This document shows positions 6,979 to 16,076 of a DNA stretch of 43,131 nt, piece after piece. The position numbers and the translations under genes were made by a program. Positions within the stretch are counted from its first letter, which is position 1; the number at the start of each line of letters is the position of its first letter. The DNA is taken from NCBI GenBank assembly GCA_003218515.1, contig QHNT01000132.1, positions 1 through 43,131 on the forward strand, read 5' to 3'. This stretch comes from Verrucomicrobiota bacterium. GTDB taxonomy: Bacteria > Verrucomicrobiota > Verrucomicrobiia > Limisphaerales > AV2. The notes beneath the pieces are model-generated. The model saw only the letters and a list, made by a program, of their open reading frames with translations, was not told the DNA's origin and ran no database searches.

Positions 6979-9003
6979 TTGAAATTAGCCAATCCACAGA
7001 TGCTTTGGTTGCTGGCGGCGACAGTGCCCCTGCTGGTCTGGTTTCTCTGGTGGGCGTGGCGCAAGAAGCAAACGCTCGTGGCGCAGTTCGTGCAGTCGCG
7101 GCTGCTGGCGCAATTGACCGTCGGCGTCTCGCAAGCGCGGCAGAAAATCCGCCTCGCGCTGATCGTATTCGCGGTCGGCGGCGCGCTGCTGGCGCTGGCG
7201 CGGCCACAGTGGGGTTTCGATTGGGAGGAGGCCAAACAGCGCGGGCTCGACATTGTGGTGGCGATAGACACTTCACGCAGCATGTTGGCCGAGGACGTGC
7301 GGCCCAATCGCCTCGCGCGCGCCAAACTGGCCGCCCTCGATTTGATGAAGCTGGCCAAAAGCGACCGGCTCGCGCTGGTTCCATTCGCCGGCGCGGCGTT
7401 TTTGCAATGCCCCCTCACGCTCGATGACGACGCCTTTCGCCAGAGCGTCGATGCGCTCGTGGTCGGCATCATCCCGGTGGGCGGGACGGCGTTGACCGAG
7501 GCGATTGAAACCGCGCAAACGGCGTCCAAGGAGGGAGAGAACTACAAGACCCTGGTGTTGTTCACCGACGGCGAGGACCACGACAGCGATGCGCTCGAAA
7601 CAGCCAAGAAAGCGGCGAAGGCCGGATTGAAGATTTTCACCGTCGGCGTGGGCACGCCCAACGGCGAATTGCTGCGGGTGACGGATGAGAGCGGCGCAAC
7701 CGGTTACATCAAGGACGAACAGGGCAACGTGGTCAAATCGCGCCTGGACGAAGAGCTGCTGCGAGAGATCGCCACGGTGACCGGCGGTTTTTATCAGGCG
7801 TTGCGCGGAGTCAACTCAATGGAAACGCTTTACGAACAAGGCCTGGCCCCGCTGCCCAAGTCCGATATTTCCTCGCGCCTGGTCAAGCGTTACCACGAAC
7901 GCTTTCAATGGCCGCTGGCGCTGGCTTGCGCGGCGCTGTTGGCGGAAATGCTTTTGCCCGAGCGCAAGCGCCTGCCTCGCAGGGAGAGCTTTGTGAGCGC
8001 GGAGAAAGCCGAATTGGGCAAAGCCGTGGCTGCGCTGTCGCTGCTGCTCGCTGTTCCCTTGGCGGCGTCCGCTTCATCTGCGAGCGCCCAACGTCTTTAC
8101 AAAGACGGCAAGTTCAAGGAATCCCAGCAGGAGTACGAGCGGCTGCTGGAAAAGGACGAGAAGTTGCCCGACCTCAAAGAAGCCGCGAAGCAATACGACG
8201 ACGGAAAGCGCGGGGAAGCCGAGCAGGAAATGACGCGCGCGCTGCAAAACGCCAAACCGGGCGATGCGCGGCTGCACTTCAACGCTGGCGCCGCCGCTTA
8301 CAAGGCCGGCGATCTGGGGAAGGCCGCACTGCATTTCATGTTGTCCGCAAGGGACCGCGAGTTGAAGCTCCAGGAACGCGCGTTTTACAACCTTGGGAAC
8401 GCCCTCTACCGGGCCGGCGAGCGGGGGCCAGACGCCAACGAAAAGATTTCCCGATGGGAAAAAGCGGTCGAGAGCTACCAGGGCGCTGTGCAGCTTGATC
8501 CACAGGACGCGGACGCAAAATACAACCTGGAGTTCGTGAAGAAGAAATTAGAGGAACTGAAAAAGCAGCAGCCCAAGCAGGATAAGCAGAATAAAGAAAA
8601 TCCGGACAAGCAGGACCGACAGCAGCAAGATCAACAAAAGGACCAGAAACAGAAACCCGATTCGTCAAAGCCACCGCAGCAGAACCAACAACAGCAATCC
8701 CAATCGGATTCAAAGCAGCAGGACCAACCGGACAGTCCGCAGAAGGAGAATCAACGGGAAAACGCAGACCGCCAAAAGCAGAAGGAACAGGAGCAGGCCA
8801 GGCAAAACAAACCGCAAGGGAGCGCGAAAGGGGACGAGAATCCCGGCGAGCGGACCGAAGGCAACGCCGCGCCGACGCCCGGCCAAATGACCGTTCAGGA
8901 AGCGCAGCAATTGCTCGATACGCAAAAGGGCGAGGAGCGTGCAATGATTTTTGTGCCGCAACAAAAACTCAAAGACCAGCGGCACGTGTTCAAAGACTGG
9001 TGA
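6979..9003 (+). CDS. BatB-BatC fusion: VWA domain plus TPR and Gln/Lys-rich tail
   Basis: A 674-residue protein. Residues 1-330 are a BatB-type VWA protein: membrane helices near 8-26 and 57-74, metal site DTSRS (97-101), GGTALTEA and FTDGEDHD. A further hydrophobic stretch near 310-325 and another near 350-370 ('LSLLLAVPLAASASSASA', signal-like) lead into a BatC-type part: TPR repeats (about 370-520), then a low-complexity Gln/Lys/Asp tail (about 525-640) and a conserved end 'GQMTVQEAQQLLDTQKGEE'. BatB and BatC are separate genes in Bacteroides-type bat operons. The TTG start at 6979 is preferred because 'LANPQMLWLL' matches the usual BatB N-terminus; an ATG lies at 7000. Confidence 0.9.
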   Translation: MKLANPQMLWLLAATVPLLVWFLWWAWRKKQTLVAQFVQSRLLAQLTVGVSQARQKIRLALIVFAVGGALLALARPQWGFDWEEAKQRGLDIVVAIDTSRSMLAEDVRPNRLARAKLAALDLMKLAKSDRLALVPFAGAAFLQCPLTLDDDAFRQSVDALVVGIIPVGGTALTEAIETAQTASKEGENYKTLVLFTDGEDHDSDALETAKKAAKAGLKIFTVGVGTPNGELLRVTDESGATGYIKDEQGNVVKSRLDEELLREIATVTGGFYQALRGVNSMETLYEQGLAPLPKSDISSRLVKRYHERFQWPLALACAALLAEMLLPERKRLPRRESFVSAEKAELGKAVAALSLLLAVPLAASASSASAQRLYKDGKFKESQQEYERLLEKDEKLPDLKEAAKQYDDGKRGEAEQEMTRALQNAKPGDARLHFNAGAAAYKAGDLGKAALHFMLSARDRELKLQERAFYNLGNALYRAGERGPDANEKISRWEKAVESYQGAVQLDPQDADAKYNLEFVKKKLEELKKQQPKQDKQNKENPDKQDRQQQDQQKDQKQKPDSSKPPQQNQQQQSQSDSKQQDQPDSPQKENQRENADRQKQKEQEQARQNKPQGSAKGDENPGERTEGNAAPTPGQMTVQEAQQLLDTQKGEERAMIFVPQQKLKDQRHVFKDW

Positions 9004-9005
9004 AC

Positions 9006-10811
9006 ATGGTCAGTTTGCGACTACCAAACACCCGATGCCGATCTTCGCCCTTCGGTCGAAGCGGTTGGCGCTGCGTTTCCTTGTTGTGCCTCCTAGCCAA
9101 TTTTGCGTCTGCGTTCGCGGCGACGTTTACGGCCTCATTAGATCGCAACGTGGCGACCGTGGGCGAGAACGTGACGCTTTCCTTGACGTTCGAGGGCGGC
9201 ACACCCGCGGACGTTCCCCCCTCGCCGTCCGCGCCCAACCTGTCCATCAATTATGTCGGGCAATCGAGCCAGTTCAACTTCATCAACGGCAGGTCTTCTT
9301 CGACTTTGGTCTATAACTATCTGGTCCGGGTAGCGCAACCGGGCGAGTACACCATCCCCGCCATCAGCGCCAGCGTGGACGGCAAAACTCTCACGAGCCA
9401 GCCGCTGAAGTTGAAAGTGCTGAAGAGCGGCGAAGGGACGCCGGGTTCGGAGATCGTCGGCAAAAACGCCTTCCTGAAACTGGTTGTGCCGAAGAACGAC
9501 GTTTATCTCGGGGAGGTGCTCCCGGTGGAAATCCGGCTCTACGCGCGACAGGGCAATTTGAAGGGACCTCCGCGGCTTAATCAGGAAGGATTTACCGTGG
9601 GTAAAATGAACCAGCAGCCGCTTACGAAAACTCTCATGGGCAATCAGTACTACAGCGTGTTGGTCTATAAAACATTCGTGATTGCCGCCAAGACCGGCCG
9701 GTTGACGCTCGGCCCGGCCACCCTGCCGCTGGCGGTCCCGCGTCCGAACGCGCGCGTGAATCTCTTCGGTGAAATCATCGATTGGATGGACGCCAATCTC
9801 ACCACCGACCCGCTGAGCATCGACGTCCGCCCGCTGCCCGCCACCAATGTGCCGCCGGACTTCAATGGCGCGGTCGGCAATTACTCGCTCGAAGCCGTCG
9901 TCAGCACCAATGCGGTCACGGTGGGTGATCCCATCACGCTGATGATTCAGATCAAAGGGCGCGGCCCGATCGATTCGCTGACCTTGTCGTCGCTGAACAA
10001 CTGGCGCGATTTCAAAATCTATCCGCCCAACACAAAAGTTGAAACGACCGACCCGCTCGGGCTCGAAGGCGTCAAGACCTTTGAGCAGGCCGTGATTCCG
10101 GAAAACGTCGAGGTCAAGGAGCTGCCCCCCATCACGTTCAGTTTCTTTGATCCCGTCCAAAAAGGTTATCGGACGGTCACGCATCCGGGGTCGCCGATCA
10201 TCGTTCGTCCTGGCAACGCCGCGCCTACGCAGCCGACCATCGTCGGGAGTGCGACGCAAAACCAGAACGAATTGAAGCCGGCCACGGACATCGTGCACAT
10301 CAAGCCGCGCGTTGGAACTCTCGCGCAAATTCGCGCGCCGCTCGTTCAACAAACCTGGTTCGTCGCGCTTCAGGGTGTGCCGTTGCTGGCCTGGCTGACC
10401 GTCCTCGTCTGGCGCCGGCGCGAGGAGAATCTGGCCAACAACCCGCGCCTGCGCCGGCAGCGCCAGGTGGCGCACACCGTTCGCGAGGGACTGGCCGAGC
10501 TGCGCCGAGTGGCCGGCGCGAACCAGGCGGAAGCATTTTTCGCCACGGTTTTTCGTTTGCTGCAGGAACAACTCGGCGAGCGCCTCGACCTGCCTGCGTC
10601 CGCCATCACCGAGGCGGTAGTGGACGAACGGCTGCGTCCACGCGGCCTGGCGGCGGAGACACTGGCCGCGTTGCAGGAGTTGTTTCAAGCCTGCAACCAG
10701 GCGCGTTACGCGCCGCGATGGAGCGGCCAGGAACTGGCCTCCCTCGTGCCGAAAGTCGAATCAGCCCTGCAACAATTGCAACGACTGAACCTCGATGAAC
10801 CCAGACTGTAG
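9006..10811 (+). CDS. batD: BatD-like exported protein
   Basis: About 601 residues. An N-terminal signal peptide (hydrophobic 'CVSLLCLLANFASAFA') is followed by a large periplasmic beta-rich region starting 'ATFTASLDRNVATVGENVTLSLTF', the BatD/oxygen-tolerance family opening. A membrane helix ('LQGVPLLAWLTVLVW') lies near residue 455, followed by a cytoplasmic helical tail of about 140 residues. BatD is thought to scaffold BatA/BatB in the periplasm. A GTG at 9000 overlapping the previous stop is an alternative start; I used the ATG at 9006 because neither has a convincing ribosome site. Order and spacing fit the bat operon. Confidence 0.9.
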   Translation: MVSLRLPNTRCRSSPFGRSGWRCVSLLCLLANFASAFAATFTASLDRNVATVGENVTLSLTFEGGTPADVPPSPSAPNLSINYVGQSSQFNFINGRSSSTLVYNYLVRVAQPGEYTIPAISASVDGKTLTSQPLKLKVLKSGEGTPGSEIVGKNAFLKLVVPKNDVYLGEVLPVEIRLYARQGNLKGPPRLNQEGFTVGKMNQQPLTKTLMGNQYYSVLVYKTFVIAAKTGRLTLGPATLPLAVPRPNARVNLFGEIIDWMDANLTTDPLSIDVRPLPATNVPPDFNGAVGNYSLEAVVSTNAVTVGDPITLMIQIKGRGPIDSLTLSSLNNWRDFKIYPPNTKVETTDPLGLEGVKTFEQAVIPENVEVKELPPITFSFFDPVQKGYRTVTHPGSPIIVRPGNAAPTQPTIVGSATQNQNELKPATDIVHIKPRVGTLAQIRAPLVQQTWFVALQGVPLLAWLTVLVWRRREENLANNPRLRRQRQVAHTVREGLAELRRVAGANQAEAFFATVFRLLQEQLGERLDLPASAITEAVVDERLRPRGLAAETLAALQELFQACNQARYAPRWSGQELASLVPKVESALQQLQRLNLDEPRL

Positions 10812-10845
10812 AACGCGCGCGCAAATTGCTGCGGTAGCCGCCGAC

Positions 10846-10896
10846 GTAAGGAGGCGGAACCCGGCCGATCTTCGCCACGGAACGTCCGCCTCCTAC
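10846..10896 (+). repeat. hairpin repeat GTAAGGAGGCGGA / TCCGCCTCCTAC
   Basis: Inverted arms of 12-13 bp with one bulge and a 26-bp loop. It lies between the batD stop and the probable batE start. It looks like a dispersed intergenic palindrome rather than a terminator, as no T-run follows. Confidence 0.6.
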
Positions 10897-10925
10897 TCCG
10901 AAAATGGGTTGGAGAAACGCTCGCC

Positions 10926-10959
10926 CTCACCCCGGCCCTCTCCCCCAGGAGAGGGAGAA
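10926..10959 (+). repeat. CCCTCACCCCG-type hairpin repeat, copy 1
   Basis: CCCTCACCCCG is followed by a perfect 8-bp stem CCCTCTCC/GGAGAGGG (10936-10955) and GAGAAG. A closely related copy lies at 11911-11952, and looser relatives lie at 19021-19087 and 24842-24871. Confidence 0.7.
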
Positions 10960-10995
10960 GCACGCACAGTTCCCGGTATTTTCACGCCATTTGGT

Positions 10996-11814
10996 GTGGA
11001 ATTGCTTCATGGAGACTTACGTCGGCGCCTACAATCAGCCTCACGCATTTTTCTGCTCCTGTTGCTCTGCTGCTGCGGTTCCCGTCTCGCGCGGGCGGAT
11101 GACGTTCCATCCGCGTTCGAGCAGGCCAACAAGCTCTACGAGCAAGGCAAATTCACCGAAGCCGCGGCAGCTTACGAGAAACTTATCGTCTCTGAGCGCG
11201 TGTCCCCTGCCCTTTACTTCAACTTCGGCAACGCGCTGTTCAAATCGGGCCGGATCGGACGCGCCATATTGAACTATCGCCTCGCCGAGCAACTCGCCCC
11301 GCGCGACCCGGACGTTCGCGCAAACCTGCGATTTGCCCGCAACCAGGTGAGCGGCGCGGATGCACAGTCGCCGATCTGGTGGCGACGTTGGATCGGGCAT
11401 TTGACGTTGAACGAATGGACCGTGCTGGCAGCAGTGGCCGTCTGGCTTTGGTTCGGCCTCCTGGCGCTGGCGCAATGGCGCCCGGCGTTGAAGAAGTCGT
11501 TGGGCGGTTACACGGCCACCGTCGGGGTTGCCGCTGCCTTGCTGTCCGTGTGCCTCGCCGTGGCCGGTTACGACCGTTTCCAAGTCAAGCCGGCGATCGT
11601 TGTCGCGAGCGAAGCGGTCGTCCGCTATGGTCCGCTGGACGAGTCGAACCGCTACTACACGGTCCGCGACGGCGCTGAACTGACGGTCCTCGACGCCAAA
11701 GGTGATTGGCTTGAAGTCATCGACCGCTTCGGGCGAACCGGTTGGCTGCGGCGCGAGCAGGTTCTCCTTTTCCACGGCGCCTCGCTGACTTCTTCGTCTT
11801 CTTTATCGGGATGA
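10996..11814 (+). CDS. batE: BatE-like TPR/SH3 membrane protein
   Basis: About 272 residues from the GTG at 10996. Layout: an N-terminal signal-like segment ('RIFLLLLLCCCGSRLARA'); TPR repeats ('AFEQANKLYEQGKFTEAAAAYEKL', 'ALYFNFGNALFKSGRIGRAILNYRLAEQL'); two membrane helices (around 'WTVLAAVAVWLWFGLLAL' and 'VGVAAALLSVCLAVAG'); and a C-terminal SH3-like region ('VVRYGPLDESNRYYTVRDGAEL', 'WLEVIDRFGRTGWL'). This is the BatE arrangement and it closes the operon. The frame is open up to an ATG at 10795 overlapping batD, but residues from there would be translated from two hairpin repeats, so I place the start at 10996 (TTG 11002 is an alternative). Confidence 0.85.
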   Translation: MELLHGDLRRRLQSASRIFLLLLLCCCGSRLARADDVPSAFEQANKLYEQGKFTEAAAAYEKLIVSERVSPALYFNFGNALFKSGRIGRAILNYRLAEQLAPRDPDVRANLRFARNQVSGADAQSPIWWRRWIGHLTLNEWTVLAAVAVWLWFGLLALAQWRPALKKSLGGYTATVGVAAALLSVCLAVAGYDRFQVKPAIVVASEAVVRYGPLDESNRYYTVRDGAELTVLDAKGDWLEVIDRFGRTGWLRREQVLLFHGASLTSSSSLSG

Positions 11815-12161
11815 TTCAGTGGCAAGCGGAAGTCGCCCGATTTTTCCGGCGCCTTCTCATGAATCAGCCCCTTCCTCCTCCTCCATCGATTCCTTCTCCA
11901 TGAATCGCCCCCTCACCCCGTCCCTCTCCCCCTCCGAGGGGGAGAGGGAGAACCGTCACCAGGCTGCGGTCCGTATCCAACGCACCCTGCAATTCCACAG
12001 GTCGCGCCGGCGCCGCTTCATCCCGCGTCAACTCCGGTGTGCGGTCAAACGCACAGTTTTCGGCCGGTTGATTTCTGTTATTTTTTGGGCAGTCCTTGAT
12101 TGACGTTCGGATTTGAGCGTTTAACTTTTGAACGAAACCAAACTCAACCAACTGTGCCGTT
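11815..12161. repeat. intergenic stretch with hairpin repeat copy 2
   Basis: No gene seen in this 347-bp gap. It holds a second CCCTCACCCCG-type repeat (11911-11952) with a perfect 12-bp stem, CCCTCTCCCCCT/AGGGGGAGAGGG (11922-11948). An AT-richer stretch at about 12055-12120 probably carries the promoter of the pseudopilin gene, but no box is convincing. Confidence 0.65.
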
Positions 12162-12956
<795 letters not shown>

Positions 12957-13036
12957 CGCCTGCGGCTTGCCGAGACGAAACACGCCAGGTTTCGCAGACG
13001 GCCAACTGGCAGTCGTGCTCATGGGTAATCGTGATC

Positions 13037-13462
13037 ATGAAAGAACAATTGCCTGTTTTCGCGCTGTGCCTCTGCGCGCTCGGCGGCTGCGGCAGGAAAG
13101 ACACGTCTTCCACCGCAAACAGTCCACAGCCCACGCCCGAACAGGCCGCGCAAATTGAATCTCAATACCTGCTGCCGCCGAACACCGCCCCTTCCAGTTC
13201 GCCCGCCACTCCGGCGCTCATGGCCCAACGCAGCCCCAACGCATCGACGGCGGCGGCCAGACCAATTCAGGAACGGCTCCAGGGCGCGATCCACGCCCCA
13301 CTGACGATACAACTCCGTCAATTCATTGAGAAAAACGGGCGCGTGCCCGAAAGTTTCTCTGAATTTGCCAACGCGGCCATGGACTCCGCGCCGCTGGCGC
13401 CGGATGGAATGAAGTTCGTCATCGATCCCACCGACCGGACGGTGAAGGTGGTGAAAAAATAG
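13037..13462 (+). CDS. small putative lipoprotein
   Basis: A 141-residue protein with a lipoprotein signal: Lys near the start, the hydrophobic segment 'LPVFALCLCALGGC' and the lipid-acceptor Cys at residue 18. A Ser/Pro/Ala-rich linker follows (about 25-75), then a small C-terminal domain 'APLTIQLRQFIEKNGRVPESFSEFANAAMDS' ending in 'GMKFVIDPTDRTVKVVKK'. The start at 13037 was chosen because it places the lipobox correctly; the upstream frame to 12953 overlaps the pseudopilin stop. It probably follows the pseudopilin in one transcript. Function unknown. Confidence 0.75.
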   Translation: MKEQLPVFALCLCALGGCGRKDTSSTANSPQPTPEQAAQIESQYLLPPNTAPSSSPATPALMAQRSPNASTAAARPIQERLQGAIHAPLTIQLRQFIEKNGRVPESFSEFANAAMDSAPLAPDGMKFVIDPTDRTVKVVKK

Positions 13463-13549
13463 TGGCACGGGCGTCCCGCCCGTGTGTTTGTTGTTCTGCC
13501 CCAAGGCTGGCTCCTGCTGAAAACACACGGGCGGGACGCCCGTGCCACT
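13461..13549 (+). repeat. perfect 29-bp inverted repeat (GTGGCACGGGCG family)
   Basis: The arms 13461-13489 and 13521-13549 are exact reverse complements (AGTGGCACGGGCG... / ...CGCCCGTGCCACT) around a 31-bp loop. The left arm overlaps the stop codon region of the lipoprotein gene. It could act as a strong hairpin at the transcript end, but there is no T-run. Its perfection suggests a recently moved palindromic repeat. Confidence 0.85.
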
Positions 13550-13677
13550 CCTGCGCAAACACGAAAAACCGGCGCTGTAGTCCGGTCATCCACCGACCGT
13601 CGCGACGTTCTCGATCTTCAAGTCATACAAAATTTTGAATTGACCCTGGTTTGTTTCGGTCATTAGCCTTCGATGCA

Positions 13678-14640
13678 ATGACCCGGAAGAGTCTGACCAG
13701 ATCGTCCGTCGTCTTCATTCTTGTCGCGGCCGGCCTTTTGTGCCCGGCCCGCGCCGCTGAATCGAAGGACGGCGTCCAGATCACCCGGCTCGACGACCGG
13801 CTGCGCATCGAAATCAACGGCGAGTTGTTCAGCGAATATCATTTCAAGGATGTCTCCCGGCCGTTCCTTTACCCGGTTATCGGACCGGACGGTCTGCCGA
13901 TGACGCGCGACTGGCCGATGAAAGAGGCCAACAACGAGGAGCACGATCACAAGCATCATCGCTCGCTCTGGTTCGAGCACGGCGAAATGAACGGCGTAGA
14001 TTTCTGGAGCGAGGAACCCAAGGCCGGCCGCACCGTGCACGAGGAGTTCACCGAAATCAAATCCGGCCGCGACGAAGGCGTGATCAGGTCGAAGGATAAA
14101 TACGTCGCGCCGGACGGCAAAATGGTTTGCACGGATGACCGCACGATCCGCATCTATAATCGCCCGGCGGAACGGCTCTTCGATTATGAGGTCACGGTTC
14201 ACGCGTCGAACGGCGATCTGGTTTTCGGCGACACGAAGGAAGGCATGATGTCGATGCGGCTGGCGCCCAACAAATTCAACAAAGGCAAGCCGACCGGCCA
14301 CATCGTCAACAGCGAAGGCGTGCGCGACGACGCGACCTGGGGCAAACGAGCGAACTGGGTGGACTACTACGGGCCGGTGCGCGGCAAGACGGTGGGCGTC
14401 GCAATTTTCGATCATCCGCAGAACCCGCGGCACCCGACCTGGTGGCACGTGCGCGATTACGGCTTGTTCGGCGCCAATCCGTTCGGGCTGCATGATTTCG
14501 AAAAGAAACCCGCCGGCGCCGGCAATTTCACCGTGCCTACCCGGAAAAGTGTCACCTTCCGCTACCGCTTCTATATTCACCCCGGCGATGAAAAAGAGGG
14601 GAAGGTCGCGCAGCGTTACGCGGAATACGCCAAACCATGA
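13678..14640 (+). CDS. DUF6807 / PmoA-like exported protein
   Basis: A 320-residue protein with a signal peptide ('SSVVFILVAAGLLCPARAAES') and a beta-rich body. The His-rich conserved block is 'EHDHKHHRSLWFEHGEMNGVDFW', then 'WVDYYGPVRGKTVGVAIFDHP' and 'WHVRDYGLFGANPFG'. These are hallmarks of proteins annotated as 'methane oxygenase PmoA' or DUF6807. They are not methane oxygenase subunits and are commonly found with Gfo/Idh/MocA and DUF1080 genes in Verrucomicrobia and Planctomycetes, suggesting a periplasmic role in carbohydrate breakdown. The ATG at 13678 is preferred over a TTG at 13651 because it gives a normal signal peptide. The next oxidoreductase gene overlaps its 3' end. Confidence 0.85.
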   Translation: MTRKSLTRSSVVFILVAAGLLCPARAAESKDGVQITRLDDRLRIEINGELFSEYHFKDVSRPFLYPVIGPDGLPMTRDWPMKEANNEEHDHKHHRSLWFEHGEMNGVDFWSEEPKAGRTVHEEFTEIKSGRDEGVIRSKDKYVAPDGKMVCTDDRTIRIYNRPAERLFDYEVTVHASNGDLVFGDTKEGMMSMRLAPNKFNKGKPTGHIVNSEGVRDDATWGKRANWVDYYGPVRGKTVGVAIFDHPQNPRHPTWWHVRDYGLFGANPFGLHDFEKKPAGAGNFTVPTRKSVTFRYRFYIHPGDEKEGKVAQRYAEYAKP

Positions 14641-16033
14641 ATCCGCAGGGAACCACGAAGTAGCCGTCGTCGGCTTCGGCGGGCGCGGCAAGGACCACAT
14701 CTCCGAACTGCGCGGACTGGCGAAGAAAAATGTACGCATCGTCGCGCTCTGCGACGTTGACAAAACAATCCTGGACGCCGCAGTGGCGCAATTCAGCAAG
14801 CGCAACGAAAAGGTCGAAGGCTTCACGGACATCCGCAAACTGCTCGAACTGCAAGACCTCGACGCCGTCAGCATCGCGACACCGAACCACTGGCATTCGC
14901 TCGCCACGATTCTGGCCGTGCAAGCGGGCAAGGACGTTTACGTGGAGAAGCCGGTCTGTCACAACGTCTGGGAAGGGAGCAAAATGGTTGAGGCGGCGCG
15001 CAAACACAAAAGGATCGTGCAGGCCGGCACGCAGAGCCGCTCCAGCCAGGCGATCAAAGAAGCGATCGAATGGGTCCGCGCCGGCAACCTCGGCAAAATC
15101 GTGATTGCCCGCGGTCTGTGTTACAAGCCGCGCGCGAGCATTGGCAAGGTGGATGGCCCGCAGCCGCCGCCGGCCGGCGTGGATTACGATCTTTGGTGTG
15201 GACCGGCGCCCAAGGCGCCGATTCATCGCCAGCACTTTCATTACGACTGGCATTGGTTCTGGGACTACGGCAACGGCGACGTCGGCAACCAGGGCATTCA
15301 CCAGATGGACATCGCCCGCTGGTTCCTGGGCGAACCCGAATTATCGCCGCGCGTCTGGGGTATCGGCGGCCGATTGGGCTACGAGGACGACGGCGAAACT
15401 CCGAACACGTTGATCGCTTACCACGATTACGAAAAAGCGCCGTTGATCTTTGAAGTGCGCGGCCTGCCAAGAGACAAATCCCATCAAACCGACAAAGGCT
15501 GGAACTCTGGCGACATGGACAGGTATCCCGACGAGAAAGGCAAAGGCGGCAGCGTTTGCGTGATCATCGAATGCGAAGGCGGTCATGTCTTCGTCCCGAA
15601 TTATTCCAGCGCCACAGCCTTCGACAAGGATGGCAAAGAGGTGAAACAGTGGTCCGGTGCGACGAGCCACTTCGAGAATTTCATTGAAGCGATGCGCAGC
15701 CGAAAGGTCAGCGACCTGCACGCGGACATTCAGGAAGGGTTCATCTCCAGCGCGCTGTGCCACACCGGCAACGTCTCATATCGCCTCGGCCAACACGCGT
15801 TGCCGGACGAAATCCGCGAGAAAATCAAAACCGACAAGGACGCGATGAAAACGTATGAGCGAATGCAGCACCACCTTGAAGCGAACGGCGTGGACTTAGG
15901 CAGGACTCAGGCGACGCTCGGCGAGTTTCTCACGATGAATCCGCGTCAGCAGAAATTCACCAACAACCATCACGCCAACCCACTGCTGACACGCGAGTAC
16001 CGCGAGCCGTTCGAGGTGCCGGCGAAGGTGTGA
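14588..16033 (+). CDS. Gfo/Idh/MocA-family oxidoreductase with doubtful 5' end
   Basis: About 481 residues. The NAD(P)-binding Rossmann motif GFGGRG lies at 29-34. The usual 'SIATPNHWHS', 'EKPVCHN' and C-terminal alpha/beta domain ('QGIHQMDIARWFLGEPELSPRVW') follow. Such enzymes oxidise or reduce sugars and their derivatives; many relatives carry a Tat signal. Here the coding region enters the Rossmann fold with no Tat signal. The only in-frame ATG (14588) lies 53 bp inside the previous gene, in a different frame. An ATGA overlap at 14637 would be the expected start, but that frame hits TAG after eight codons, just before the homology. A one-base frameshift or a 5' deletion is likely. The enzyme may still be made from 14588. 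Confidence 0.85.
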   Translation: MKKRGRSRSVTRNTPNHESAGNHEVAVVGFGGRGKDHISELRGLAKKNVRIVALCDVDKTILDAAVAQFSKRNEKVEGFTDIRKLLELQDLDAVSIATPNHWHSLATILAVQAGKDVYVEKPVCHNVWEGSKMVEAARKHKRIVQAGTQSRSSQAIKEAIEWVRAGNLGKIVIARGLCYKPRASIGKVDGPQPPPAGVDYDLWCGPAPKAPIHRQHFHYDWHWFWDYGNGDVGNQGIHQMDIARWFLGEPELSPRVWGIGGRLGYEDDGETPNTLIAYHDYEKAPLIFEVRGLPRDKSHQTDKGWNSGDMDRYPDEKGKGGSVCVIIECEGGHVFVPNYSSATAFDKDGKEVKQWSGATSHFENFIEAMRSRKVSDLHADIQEGFISSALCHTGNVSYRLGQHALPDEIREKIKTDKDAMKTYERMQHHLEANGVDLGRTQATLGEFLTMNPRQQKFTNNHHANPLLTREYREPFEVPAKV

Positions 16034-16076
16034 GATGGCGTTGAATCGTTAAATCGTTGAATCGTTAAAGCAAGCC

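Noticed and set aside
9138-10688. 516-codon reverse-strand frame
   Set aside because: Exact shadow of batD, His/Arg-rich with no domain.
13678-14640. Methane monooxygenase subunit PmoA
   Set aside because: The name is a legacy label; the protein is a soluble exported beta-rich protein without the membrane helices of a real PmoA, and no pmo genes are near.
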